DNA of 64,000 bases from Isoetes taiwanensis. Lineage: Eukaryota; Streptophyta; Lycopodiopsida; Isoetales; Isoetaceae. Where the stretch lies: contig JAJEKV010000297.1 in assembly GCA_021234155.1 (NCBI GenBank), positions 124,001-188,000 of the forward strand, written 5' to 3'. The notes below the pieces were generated by a model. That model was not told where the DNA came from, made no database searches, and worked only from the letters and a program-made list of their open reading frames with translations. Both the position numbers and the translations under genes were made by a program. Below, one piece after another: positions 46,088 to 57,483 of the stretch; position 1 is the first letter of the stretch, and every line of letters starts with the position of its first letter.

Positions 46088-46880
46088 CATGCTTGGCTTT
46101 GTTTCTGTGCTCAAATTGGCACTTTTCCGGGCTGTGTGCTAGGGTTTCTGTGGCAACTGGTAGACACTTCGACGGACTGTATCTCTCACATCCGGTGTCA
46201 GATTTTCATGTGCTTGGGCTTGTTGGAAAGCTGGTTCAGAGAGCTTTCCAAAGGTGTATAATACCTGCATGCTTGTCTTTGTTTCTATGCTCAAATATGC
46301 TGTTTTTCGGGCTGTGTGCTAGGGTTTTTGTGGCAGCCCTTCTTCTTCCTTCTTTGAGAAGTATAGCCCCTCGATGCCGTTGTTGGCCTTGGCCACGCGG
46401 TGTTGAAAGGTGTGTGTGGTGCTCTTATTGAAGGTTACAAGAATGTTTTACTAATTCATACCCTAGTTCCTGATGGTGTTGTTGATGAAAGTCCGACACC
46501 AATATAGGGATTGGCGTATGTTTTAGTAAGTATTCGATTGGTCTAAATCTTTCGGCAAAATTTTGATCGGTCATATCTCTCGCATCCGATTGTCGATTTT
46601 CATGTGCTTGGGCTTGTTGGAAAGCTGGTTCAGAGATCTTTCCAACGGTGTATGGTACTTGCATGCTTGGCTTTGTTTATGTGCTCAAATTGGCACTTTT
46701 TTGGGCTGTGTGCTAGGGTTTCTGTGGCAATTGGTAGATACTTATTGATTTGTATCTCTCACATCGGTGTCGATTTTCATGTGCTTGGGCTTGTTGGAAA
46801 GCTGGTTCAGTTGTCTTTGTTTCAGTGCTCAAATATGCACTTTTCCTGGCTGTGTGCTAGGGTTTTGTGGCAGCCGGTAC
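46088..46880 (+). repeat. LINE 5' UTR monomers, ~180 bp
   Basis: Repeated blocks start CATGCTTGKCTTTGTTTMTG at 46088, about 46269 and about 46660, with a partial copy near 46812. Each has GGGCTGTGTGCTAGGGTTT, then TGTGCTTGGGCTTGTTGGAA and GCTGGTTCAGAG. The second monomer is interrupted by ~190 bp of other sequence. Tandem monomers in a LINE 5' UTR are known to act as promoter units in rodent L1; a similar role here is inferred from position only. Confidence 0.75.
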
Positions 46881-48490
46881 ACACCGGATATCCGTGAGTC
46901 GTCGCCCAAGTCGTACCCCAAGTCATGGCCCACGAACTGCACCGTGTGTGGACCCACACTTGGTTGGCGAGCTACCTCAGACCACACCAACCCATGCTGG
47001 GAAGGCCCAAACACACCAACCACCGGTTGACCCCACGCAGGCAGAGCCCTCTCGGGAAGACCATGAAGCGGGGCCACCAAGGAAGAGGCCTCGGGCAGAG
47101 GGAGAGACGTCTTCCATGAAGAGGGAGGCCCGAGCAAGGCCGGTCGACCCGACAGGTGGGCCACCTGAGGCAATCCGCCCGGTCCGAACCTTGGAGCCAC
47201 ATCCAGCGCAGGGTTGAGGCCAACAAGTGCACGCTTTGCGGTGCCTCCCCGAGAGGTGGAGAACATAACATCTCTGATGTTGCGCAGCGCTTGGTGCCGT
47301 AAAAAACGAGGAATCACGTAATTGGAGGATCACGCACGACAGGCAGATGATAGCATCCACTTGCTGCAATTTGATGACAGCAATACAAAGCAGGAGCTTT
47401 GCAGATATGAGGGGGGCGGTAGACACCGTGGTTGGCAGCTATGGAAGCCGGGACGCAGGATGTGAACCGGTAGAGCAGAGACACCAGAACCATGTCTTGA
47501 TCCGTGCCGAGGTTGAGGAGGCTAAGGCCACGCAAGACGAGAGCACGTGCCCAGCCTCCCCGCCGAGGTTGTGGAGGCCGCCATCGCGGGAGACAAGGAT
47601 TCCGTGTCGCTTTGGAAGCTAGCCAGCGTAATCGAAGCCGGAGTAAGGATTTAGCACGCAGATCGGAGCTACAGAGCCGGGCGGCCCTTGCCCAAAGAAG
47701 GCAAGGGCCTCCATGCCGCGGCACATGAGCAACTCCGCCATTGCACGCGGGAGATGGCAAGACATGACAACGTCCTGCAAGAGCTGAGCTCCAGACTCCG
47801 GAGAACAGAAACCACAGCAAAGAACACACCAACCCCGCGAACCCACCAACCTACAGGACGTCAACCTGGAACACATGCTGCGGACACATCAGATCACGCC
47901 GGGCCACCACCACCCCGGCGCCGGCCACAGCCTATGCCTCACCCACCTCAACCAACACCTGGTGCGGCCCCCGCCGAACTCCAGGAACAGAGACGCAGGA
48001 GCCGCAATGTGCTAGTGCGAGGCCTGACGGAGGAGTCGGGAGAACATCTCACTTCCCGACTCCAGACACATATCTTGGACCGGATGATGTTCCCAGCATC
48101 TATGACCATTGGAAAGGCGAGTCGTCATGGAATTCGTATACGATCGCCCCGTGGTCATCTTCACGCTTGAGAGCGTGCGGGCGGGTGGCCATCTGCGTCG
48201 GGCCGGAAGTTGAAGGGGACGGCTCTATCGTTGAGCCGGGACTTGACCCGGCCTGAGAAGAGACCAAGGCGCATGAGCTGGCCAAAGTCGTGGACCGCCG
48301 CAGACATGGAGGGGCAATGGACCGGGTCCGGAGAAGGATGCGGGAATTCAGGCGACCCAAACAGGGGATGTAGGCACTCCGGCCCCTCGAGTCCCCTCGA
48401 GGGGCCCCGGCCTGAGGCATCCACATCTTCCTCTCCCCGGGAACACCACTACCCACGGACTGAAGTGGCGATGCATGCCACTAAATAGGG
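46870..48490 (+). pseudogene. LINE ORF1 remnant
   Basis: Pro/Arg-rich frames (46867-47217 and 47688-48170) lead to RNVLVRGLTEESGEHLTSRL, the start of the RRM-like domain of LINE ORF1 proteins. In a shifted frame, LKGTALSLSRDLTRPEKRPR follows near 48215. This aligns with the intact half-LINE ORF1 (LKGTTFSVQEDLT). ORF1p is an RNA-binding chaperone of the LINE particle. At least two or three frameshifts separate the pieces. Confidence 0.65.
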
Positions 48491-48499
48491 ATCGTGCCT

Positions 48500-51400
48500 C
48501 GCAGTGGTATCCCGAATTGTCGTGGCTTTCCATGGCGTAGGGGGGCAGTCTCAATTCCCGCCGCCATGGACATGGACCTTATCTTCCTCATGGAAACATG
48601 GGAACATGCTGGTCACAAAGCTACCGATTTGCCAGGATACCGGCGCTACATTCGTCTTCAATGAGTGCACCGGAAACGAGGACACGGAGGAATTGCGTGT
48701 TACTACCAGACAGCCTTGGCCCAATCGGTCTCCCTATGCAAGGCAGACATGCACAACAGATACCTGTGGGTACGAGTGCAGAACAGCGATGGCAGCCCTC
48801 TCTTCATGGCGGCTTGCTACTTCCCACATCTTTGAGAGCAACTTTACCACACGACTTGGATGTGGATGCTGGGAGCCCTATGTCGATCTATATGATGACA
48901 TACGCCAGCATGCACAATTGGGCAAGGTCATGTTGCTTGGAGATTTCAATGCGCGCACAGGGGCAGAGCAGATCCCAAAATTCGCACCTCTAGCTGAGGA
49001 TGTGTTGCAAATGGACCCCGCAGAGATGGTTTGGCCAAGGGCGCCGATAGCGGCCGGTGACACGGTATGGCCCAAGAGCTGGCGTTGGCGGGCAAGATCT
49101 TTGACCTGGTCATTTGCAATGGTCGGCACGGTGGCCGAATCCACCACCGCTTCACTTGTAGACAGGGGAACAGTGGGGCGGCACCCGGTGTGGTGGATTA
49201 CGTGCTAGCAGACGAGCAATGCCTACACTTGATCACTCGCCAGCAGCCGGGGACGGTGGCGGGACGAGGAAGTAGACTCACCATCAGCCCCGTTTGTAGA
49301 TAGATTGGCGGGCCAACCCGAGCACCCATTGCCCCAACACCCCATGTACCCGGGTTGCATGCTGGACTATGATCATGCGGGCGGTCTATGCGAGGATGCT
49401 TGAGCATGAGCTGCCGGGAGTGTTGCAACTCCCCACACTTCAACAAAAGACGGCCCGGTGAACCCGGCTCTTTCGAGGGTGGGGGGGACGATGCTTTGGG
49501 AGAGGCCGCTCGACGATCCACAAGGGCTCCAACCACCTTCCCCGCAATCACCGGTTCGATGATCTAATGTCGGAGTTGAAACGATGGCTCCGCCAAGTCT
49601 TTGACCCCACCATTCGCCCGCGCAGCCGTCCGTCAATACCGCTCCTTCCTCAAGACCAAGAAAGCTGGTACCTTGGAGCGAGCACCAAAGAATGTGATGT
49701 TTGGTCTTCTAGACCGCCACCCTAGGGCCTTACGGGAGAAAGGTCTCTTGAGTAAGCTGCCCTGACCCACGGGAAATATTACCAGGAACAATGGGTGAGA
49801 TACTTGCGGCGACTGTATGACCCAATGGGAAGCCGGGCATCAGTACCTCAGCAGACAGGCGACTGGTCATTCTTGAAGGGGATGTCATAATGGGCACCCG
49901 CAGAACGCCGCCAACGGGAAGGCGGCCAGATTTGGATGGTATGCAGGCAGAGCTTCTCAAGTGGGTGGGGCCCCCAATGGTGCGGTTCTCACAAAGACTC
50001 TTCAAGGGGGGCATTGCAAGAAGGCTTCCCCAAGACTGGACTACGGTAGAGTTGTGCCCATATACAAAGCGAGGAACCCCCATAGCTCAACCAACTATCG
50101 TACCATTATGGTGATTCTGTCTTTGCCAAGTTGCTTTTGCGGGATTCTTGGCTGCATTGACACTTTGGGCGTGAGGATGGAGAAGTGCGGGCTCTCACCC
50201 GAGCGGGGCTTCAGCCCTCGGCATTCTACTATTGACCATATCTTCACTCTGCGAACACTCGGAGGATAAAGGAATCGGCCAGAATCTGCATCTTGTTGCT
50301 TTGTGGATTTCTTAAAGGCTTTTGACACGGTGCCTCGGGATAAGTTGTGGGGACGATTGAGACGACTAGGGACCCCGTCGACTTGCGAAGAATGCTATAT
50401 CTGAGACTATACAAGGCTTGCTCGGTCGTCTCACATTGTCGGGGAGCCCGTTGTTAGTAGCATTGGGGTGCGTTAGGGCTGCCCTCTATCCCCACGCTCT
50501 TGGTTTGTACATTGACCAGCTAGAAGAATGGCTAGCACGGGGAGGGGGGGAGAGGCGATTGATGCACCACATAATCCGGCAACTCATATATGCTGATGAT
50601 GTTGACCTGCTCGCATATACCGAGGAGGACATGCAGCGCCACACGGATGCTTTGGACACTTTACGCCAATTCAGCGACATGAGAGTTAACTTGGCCAAGA
50701 CAAGGGTTTCGCTGGTCCCATCATCCGGCACCCACGCCTTCCCTCATTCACTTACCAAGGGCGGGTAGTGGAGGTGGCTCGATCTTATAAGTATTTGGGC
50801 ATTGAGTTTTCTACTACCACACCTTTGGGATGCATCCATCGGGTTACGGGTCTTTGCGGCTGGAAAGCCCCCAGCCCATGCAATGCAAAACAACAAATCA
50901 CAAGGCGTAGTCAGTATGCATGGGGTCACCAGCACACTTGTTCGGGGGCCTTGGTTGAGCGGTCCTCCTCTATGGGGCAGTGTGGGGGCGGTGATATCCC
51001 TCACCACTTGGAACGATCTAGAGCAGTCTGAAGGCCTTCTTGGCATCTGGGGCCTTTGGGAGTGAAATCCGCGGTCCCATATCAGATCTTGCTCCGAAGA
51101 CAGTGGGCTTCCTTCCATTACGGAGGGTCAGGCTGGAACGCGTCACATTATTTACTTCCGAAAGGTGGTGGCTATGGATGAAGCCCGGCTGCCCAACCTT
51201 GCTTTGGCGGTGGCGATGGGCCCTTGGCCGACTCAAAGCCTTCTTTGGCAAAGACAAGCAAGCCCAGTGGTTCTCGCTATGGAATGTGCAGCAACACGGA
51301 TGTGGACCCGGTCGCATACACCGAAGGAACGCTACGCCTTGAAGCAGTATTTGGATGCTTGCTTCATGGCCAAGCTTTGGGATCAGAGGCCCCATCACGT

Positions 51401-51750
51401 GTCAAGGTGGCAAATTATCGACAAAGAAGTTAATCCCATGCTCACAAGGGGCCCACACCACTACCCGAAAGCGCGGGGGTGATTGCTTCCATTCGCGACA
51501 GTGCACACCACCTCCGCATTGAGGCAGTGGAGATGGATTCGGGCCGAGCGTGAGGACGAGAGTCCGCCGTCGGCCGTCAACGTGGCCATTGAGGATGAAA
51601 GTCACGTCCCTTCGGGCCCGTCATTGTGACGAGCATATCCGGGCCTCGTGATGCTCTGTTAGTTGTGCCCCATCAGGCCTTGCATGAGCTACATCGAAAG
51701 CACGGCCTGCAGAAGGCTTGTTGGGATCGTACCTCAGGGAAGTAATGGAT
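48500..51750 (+). pseudogene. LINE ORF2 remnant: APE endonuclease and reverse transcriptase
   Basis: The APE-type endonuclease region (about 48560-49230) shows LIFLMETW, WVRVQNSDGSPLFMAACYF, the catalytic-block motif GDFNARTG (48939-48962) and VVDYVLADEQC. The RT region shows PDLDGMQAELLKW (~49927), the NYRTIMV block (~50090), FVDFLKAFDTVPRDKLWG (~50302), the catalytic YADD at 50589-50600 and SYKYLGIEF (~50786). The C-terminal region contains LKQYLDACF (~51339). ORF2p nicks target DNA and primes reverse transcription from it. Frames change repeatedly, so the protein is broken. No RNase H domain was recognised. Confidence 0.85.
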
Positions 51751-51995
51751 ACGGACTCGGTTATGCCCCCGTCCAGGCATTAACCTCAAATTTGTACTTG
51801 TGATTATGTATATAGCAGATGCGGTATGTCGGCATCCTTATTGCTACTAAGGTTTTTCCCAAAACCCTTCCGGGGACGGGGGTTTTAATCACGGTAGTAA
51901 TCGCTGCTTGCTCTCTCTTTGTACTTGGGTCCCATAGGCGGTTGGTCTCCGTGGACGATAAAATCATATTCTATTCTATTCTATTCTATTCTTAT

Positions 51996-53110
51996 CATCT
52001 GCTTTGCGAATCAGTATGACCTTATTGATAGTCTAAGTTTTTGGCAGTGCTTCTTGCAAAGCTTGATTTAAAAGATCAATTCTGGCAGTCCTTCTTGATA
52101 ATTGGAAGCAATAGTGGACCCCCGGTTAAGCAACTTTGCACCGCAAATCTTGAAGAATGGGAGACTTTCCATTGGACAAATACCGCAGTCTATCTTTGAC
52201 TTTTGCCTCTATGATTTGAAGAATATTACCTACCAAAGGAGGCACATAACTAAGAATACCAGGATGATTATATATTTGAACTCGTCGCTCATCCCGTTGC
52301 TGCATAAGGATATGTCCAGAAGTTGGATGCGGCCGTATTTTGTGCCAAAGTTCTGAGGTTCACGTAGCAGCAAACATTTGCTTTTGATGCTCAGCAACAA
52401 AGTGTGTCTTTTTGCTTTTCAATACAGATTTATAATCCTTGATGGCATTTTGGCATGCATTAGGTTCAATTATTGTGCACAATTGTTTTTTAAGTTGTTT
52501 GCAATCAACACCAAACCATGCATTTTAGGAAGGATTTCTTACTAGCATGCGTATCACCAGGAGCATGTGCATCAAAACACAACACAACAGAAGGAAGTAC
52601 AATAGGATGAATTCCCTTCCCAAAAGATGAGATAGGCTTGTTAGCATCATGCGATGAACGTGGCAAAACTGTATCATTACCAAACATCCATAAAGAGTCA
52701 CGTACATCCTCATGTATAAACCGAAAGCAGCTTGCATTGCAAAGAAGGTGCAAACATTAAAATCAACAAGACGAATAACATGCCCTAGCTATTTCAATTG
52801 GTCAATATCATCATAAAGATCACTATAAGGATCATTGCGGTCTATATCATATTCAACGTAGAAAGGTGATGATGTAAGTGGAAAATAGCATGCGGCAATA
52901 AAAATGGCACTACCATTTGTGCAATGGAGTTTGACCCACATGTAGCGAGTATATCTATCAGCTTTAGAAGAGAACACAATTAGGTGTCAATAAAGACCAA
53001 AAAGCATGTGGCCTTTCGAGACGCTAAAGAACAGTAAAATCTATGCATGCATGGATCATTGCAAAAGAAGACAAGGAAGAGCATTTTTAATGCCACCACA
53101 CCAACATGGG
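51996..53110 (-). mobile_element. Older LINE, endonuclease and linker (right half of split copy)
   Basis: Minus-strand remnants in order are SKADRYTRYMWVKL, FIAACYFPLTSSPFYVEYDI, SDLYDDIDQL and the EN-to-RT linker (VLKSKKTHFVAEHQKQMF, HPGILSYVPPLVGN), ending with INKVILIRKADD at 51996. This joins in order to HDPSNYC at 46087, so both halves are one older element split by the 46-52 kb LINE. Its residues differ substantially from the younger copy (KADMHNRYLWV versus KADRYTRYMWV), so it belongs to a related, older subfamily. Confidence 0.8.
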
Positions 53111-53282
53111 TCCTTCCTCCAATCAACTTATAATGCACCCTAGTAGGCTCGAGCTCAATATTTTATTACCACTAAACCAAACTCCAGGTGCAATAACCTT
53201 GGGAATACTAGGAAGAAGTATTTCTAATGAATCGAGAAACATTGACAATATAAAAATTCAGTTGATTTTTTTCCTAGGGCCT

Positions 53283-53591
53283 TGTTGGGGTGGTATAGGA
53301 GACCATATACATGGTCGTATATGGAGGTACATACACATGTATATATACACGTGATGCACGAGTGGAGGAGATATGCACGCATGTATGCATTGTGTATCTA
53401 GGCATCCATTATGGATAATTGTGTTATGTGAGCAGGGGGAAAAAACAGAGATGGTGTATGAGAGAGGGAGATTGTCTTGATCTAGCTATGGAGATTATGA
53501 GTCTTTATGTTGTGCATTGCATAGATCCAGTAGATTGAAGCTTGGATTATTGGTTTTTCATCCTTGCAAGGTTGAAGTTTAGGCTCTAACA
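53283..53591 (+). repeat. 5' LTR of the Ty3/gypsy element
   Basis: A 309-bp terminal repeat starting TG and ending CA, matched by the two-part copy at 60853-61041 and 63742-63855. The flank GGCCT lies immediately to its left. Confidence 0.9.
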
Positions 53592-53842
53592 ATTTGGCGA
53601 CCACATAACTCAACAGACCATTATGTGGCAAGAATTTCCGGTAGAAAAAGGATTGTTACCATTTATCTTGGTGATCGTCGGAAAAGAACGACACCATTGA
53701 GCAAGGAGCATTTTCTTTGCGTGAAGGGGATTTTGCCATAACTAATTTGTGGGGTACAATTTGACAAGAGGACCATAGTTTTATGTCCACGAGAAGTAAG
53801 TAGGATATACCATCAAGCTCCATCGTAGCAAGAAGGGGTCTG

Positions 53843-55300
53843 GTGACTCAGGATTTTGGCTCAAAATTGCATCAAGATTCAATTTCGTTTTTAGATTTGG
53901 AAGTAGATATGGGGTCTAATTCTCAGAACCAGGAGGTTCTAATTCTATTTACTGATCTAGGAGGTAATGCAATTTTATTTTTCAAATTAAAGGGAGATTC
54001 CATTTCGTTTTTTCAATTTCAAGAACCTCAAGAAGAGGCAGAGATGGATATATTACCACTGATGGTGTGGGGTTTTCAGACAATAGGGATTCCAAAGTTT
54101 GATGATCTAGTAGATCGGGACCCTTGTAGCATATTGTAAAGTTTGAGAGGTATTGCCAGCAATATAAGTTACCGCCTGGTGATTATTTGCTTTGGTTTCA
54201 AAGTTCTTTGTAAGATCCAATGGAGGATTGGGCACAGACTCCGCCATACACCATTACGTATTAGGAATTGAAGGAAGCATTCATTGCTAATTATCAAGAA
54301 GTCCATGATAAGGATAAGACTATAGAAAGGTGGACCAATTTCACACAAAAGAAGGATGAATCAATAAGTGAGTATAATCAACAATATATTGCGGTTCCAA
54401 AAGCCATAGTTCATTGAAAGATTGCAAGAAATGATGAATTGGATATCCAATAGTATATAAAGGGGCTGAAACGAGCTACTACTCATAAGATAAAGGCTAA
54501 ACAGCCTACAACATTATTGGAAGCACAAAAACTTACTCTCAAAGCAGAAGACAAGCTAGGATACATTCATGAAGTTGCTGTTCTAGAGCATAAAACAACA
54601 GAGGAGATTGCAGCGAAAGTTTCTAAGCTTACAATAGGCGAGAAATCAAGGGAGGTTCAGTTTAGTACTTGTGAGTATTGCGGAGCTGTTGGACAACCTA
54701 AAATCACATGTAGATTGCTGAAATTTTGTTCAAGATGTCAAATCAAGGGCCATAATGATCAAGAATGTAGGGAGAAGAGATTTTTGAGAGGGCTAATCTG
54801 GTATTTGCTATTATGCAACAAGCATCACCTATTCCTATTCAACCAGTGCAAGCAGCAACTCTCATACCACAAGTTCCAATGATGCCACAAGCTCCAATGG
54901 TCCAACAAGCTCCAATGGCCTCCACACAAATGGTGCAGCCAAAACAGGGATGGTATCCAAGTAAGACTCATTTGTATTGCAAGTTATGTGATAAATTCAA
55001 GCATGATGAGAGTACTTGTTGGAAAATTTATGGGAAACCAGAATGGGCAACGAATAAATATCCACCAAGGCAGCAAGTGTTTGAGTCAGTACCTCTTCCT
55101 AATAATGATGCTCGCATTCAAGATGCAAAGTATATTGAAAAACCTCAAATTAAGGCTCTTATTGAGGAACTTAAGAAGCAAGAGAAGGCAAAATAGTAGT
55201 GGATTTGTTGAGGTGGAGGATGATACATTTCAGCAAGAAGAAGAGATTGGAAAAGCAAATGCGATTACAAGATCAAAACATAGGGTTCAAAAACCAAAGT
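53843..55300 (+). pseudogene. gag region of the Ty3/gypsy fossil
   Basis: Capsid-like sequence is followed by two CCHC zinc knuckles (CSRCQIKGHNDQEC near 54740 and CKLCDKFKHDESTC near 54980), separated by a Pro/Gln/Met-rich spacer. Two knuckles with a long spacer are less usual than one or two adjacent ones. The region is broken. Confidence 0.75.
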
Positions 55301-55429
55301 AGTGTCGATAGCGGAGAAGACTACGAGCTCTTTGCCAAAGGCTTTGACGGGATCAGCTTTAAAGGTGTCAGCATCTAAGAAGGTGCAATTTAGTGTGCTA
55401 CACACATAACAGTTTCATTCTATAAAAGA

Positions 55430-56200
55430 AAATCAGCCCATGTTGACGCCTCCTATAGTGGAGGACATTCATAATGAAGATGATGTGATCAGCCAAGTAT
55501 TAGCTACTAAAATCACACTTACTCTTGATCAATTGATGCATTATTCTCCTAATATGTTGCAAGAGTTAGGAGGAAGAAGAAAATCAGCCCATGTTAAATC
55601 AGCCCATGTTGATGCCTCCTATAGTGGAGGACATTGTGACGATTAACCATCAGGTCTGGAGCGTGCGACTCGGTTTCATCCAAATCATCATGGCCTTTTC
55701 GGTTAGGATGCACAGCTACCACTCTAGAGGTAGTGGGTTCAAATCCCGTTCAGACCCTTAAATATGACAGTATGATTTGGATAACTCATGCCCTAGTGGT
55801 GTGGGCAACCCGTAATAGGGTTGGAGGTTCAGATGGTTGTCGTCACACTCCTTAGTTTTAGTCTCTTGCAGATCAATTTTGATCCGCCTCAAATTCCCCC
55901 GGTTGCAAGCCTTTAAGGAGGGAGGCCTTGAAGGGAGGATAGTGTGACAATCAACCATCAGGTCTGGAGCGTGTGATTCGGTTTCATCCAAATCATCGTG
56001 GCCTTTTCGGTTAGGATGCACAGCTACCACCCCAAAGGTAGTGAATTCAAGTCCCGTTCAGACCCTTAAATGTGACAGACATTCATAATGAAGATGATGT
56101 GATCAGCCAAATGTTAGCTACTAAAATCACACTTACTCTTGAGCAATTGATGCATTATTCTCCTAATTTGTTGCAAGAGTTAGGAGGAAGAAGAAAATTA
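55430..56200 (+). repeat. ~150-bp tandem duplication inside the fossil, split by the TRIM
   Basis: The segment starting near TCAGCCCATGTTGA and ending GTTAGGAGGAAGAAG occurs at about 55432-55580 and again from about 55603, where it is interrupted by the TRIM (55635-56077) before resuming. The duplication therefore preceded the TRIM insertion. Confidence 0.8.
55635..56077 (+). mobile_element. TRIM element with tRNA-like LTRs, nested in the Ty3/gypsy fossil
   Basis: Two 135-bp direct repeats, 55635-55769 and 55943-56077, start TGTGAC and end GACA. They enclose 173 bp with no coding capacity. A purine-rich tract, GAAGGGAGGATAG, sits directly before the right repeat, and a perfect 5-bp target duplication, GACAT, flanks the whole (55630-55634 and 56078-56082). 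This is the architecture of a terminal-repeat retrotransposon in miniature. The two LTRs differ at about 12 positions, all transitions. Each LTR carries an A-box-like TGGCCTTTTCGG, a CTACC/GGTAG stem-loop, and a B-box-like GGTTCAAATCC (AATTCAAGTCC in the right copy). No standard primer-binding site was recognised after the left LTR. Confidence 0.85.
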
Positions 56201-56269
56201 GAAATTTCAGTCCAACATATTCTATCGAATGATAGAAACAAGAATATAACAGAGGCACCAACCCGACAG

Positions 56270-56660
56270 TCCAAGGATCCAGGGCCATTTCTTTGTGATG
56301 TGAGTATCAATGGGTATTTAGTCAAATGAGCAAATATAGATACGGGCAATGGAGTGAATGTAATGCCTTATCATATAATGCTTCAAGTTAGATTGAAAAT
56401 GATGGAACCGACAACTATGATGCTCAAAACATTAAATCAAATGAAGATGTCGCCTATGGGAGTTATAAGAAATGTCTTGTGCAATGTATAGGAGGTGGAA
56501 GCAATTTTGGTTTCATAGTTTTGAAATTTTCAGAGAGTGTGCATGCTGCTGAAACTTATACTTTGTTGCTGAGCCGTACATGGTTAGATGTCGTACAAGC
56601 TGAGACTTTATGTAGGAGGCATGAAATGAACATCTTTCAAGGGGAATACAAGGTTACTAT
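56270..56660 (+). pseudogene. Aspartic protease region of the fossil
   Basis: FLCDVSINGYLV is followed by the DTG active-site motif in an IDTGNGVNVMP context and hydrophobic strands typical of Ty3 proteases. Broken. Confidence 0.65.
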
Positions 56661-57049
56661 AGATCATCCTCTAAAATCAGCAAACAATACCTTTCTTTGC
56701 AATCCTTCTTCGAGCAGTCCGCAATTAGAAATCAACAAAGAGGATGCTATGGTGTCAGGGCATCAAGGCCTTAGGTGGGTGAGAAGGAAGATAAGACTTT
56801 ATACAAGTGGTTAAAAGTATCCCAATTTCAGAAATATGTCGTTTGTAGCAGGGAGTAGCAGACAATTATCTTCAAAGACTTGAAAGTATTGGTGAAAGTG
56901 AATTACAAGAGACTCTTGTGAATATGCGGGAGGAGTCCATACAAAAACACATTGATGAGACGTTATTTTAACATAGTATTGACCATGATCCAGTAGAGAT
57001 GCTAATTTTGACATCAAGCATGGACGGGGCAAACAGAAATCAGCCATAT

Positions 57050-57440
57050 AAAAGGAAAAATGTATTTTGATGGTGCATTCTCTAAGCTCAAGAATTACGG
57101 AGGTGTCAAGTCTTTCTAATATCTGGTATAAAAAAAGATTGTTACATTGAGTATGCCATGCAATGCAAGCAGTAATAATGATTTGAATATCATGCACTTA
57201 TTCAAAGGATGACTTTGGCAAAGAGGAAAGACCGATTGTTTGACTATTTTCGGAAACTCTCTATTAGTATCTCAACAACTTATGAATGGGTTTCAGATTT
57301 TAAGTGCTAATTTGAGAGGCTTACATCAACAAGCCATGAATTTAAAGTCTTTTTTTCAGCAGTGCATTGTAGTGCATGTTCCAAGAGAAAAAAACAGTCT
57401 AGCGGATGCTTTAGCACAATCGGCAATGGGGCAAGCATCT
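57050..57440 (+). pseudogene. Additional RNase H-like domain upstream of RT
   Basis: Motifs of a type I / archaeal-like RNase H appear between protease and RT: FDGAFSKLKNYGGV, then EYHALIQRMTLAKRKDRL, then LVSQQLMNGFQILS, and finally VVHVPREKNSLADALAQSAM. In order these correspond to the D-G-A strand, the E-Y-x-A-L-I helix, the S-x-x-V-x-x-Q segment and the closing H-V-P-R-E-x-N-x-x-A-D-A-L-A block. Plant Tat-lineage elements carry such a second RNase H after RT; here it precedes RT. Broken. Confidence 0.65.
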
Positions 57441-57483
57441 TGGTGGCATGTGCAAATTCGGAGGATGAGGTACGCCAAATCAG

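Larger units (their letters stand above)
46088..51995 (+). mobile_element. Near-full-length LINE inserted in an older LINE
   Basis: Order of parts: a monomeric 5' UTR (46088-46880), ORF1 (~46870-48490), ORF2 with endonuclease and reverse transcriptase (~48500-51750), a short 3' UTR, then GGTCTCCGTGGACGATAAAA and a (TATTC)n tail ending near 51994. The flanks are consecutive parts of an older minus-strand LINE: KADD on the right and HDPSNYC on the left. The insertion point is therefore known almost to the base, with a target duplication of at most about 3 bp (CTT). GC content is much higher than the host DNA. ORF1 and ORF2 are broken by several frameshifts, so this copy is not autonomous. Confidence 0.9.

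Noticed and set aside
46425-46664. Minus-strand 79-codon frame as part of the old LINE
   Set aside because: It contains FRPIEYLL, which recalls an RT block, but it lies inside the younger LINE's 5' UTR monomers and the true junction residues are accounted for at 46087.
46829-47832. Minus-strand frames of 149-172 codons
   Set aside because: They are antisense shadows of the GC-rich LINE ORF1 region; the plus strand carries the recognisable ORF1 motifs.
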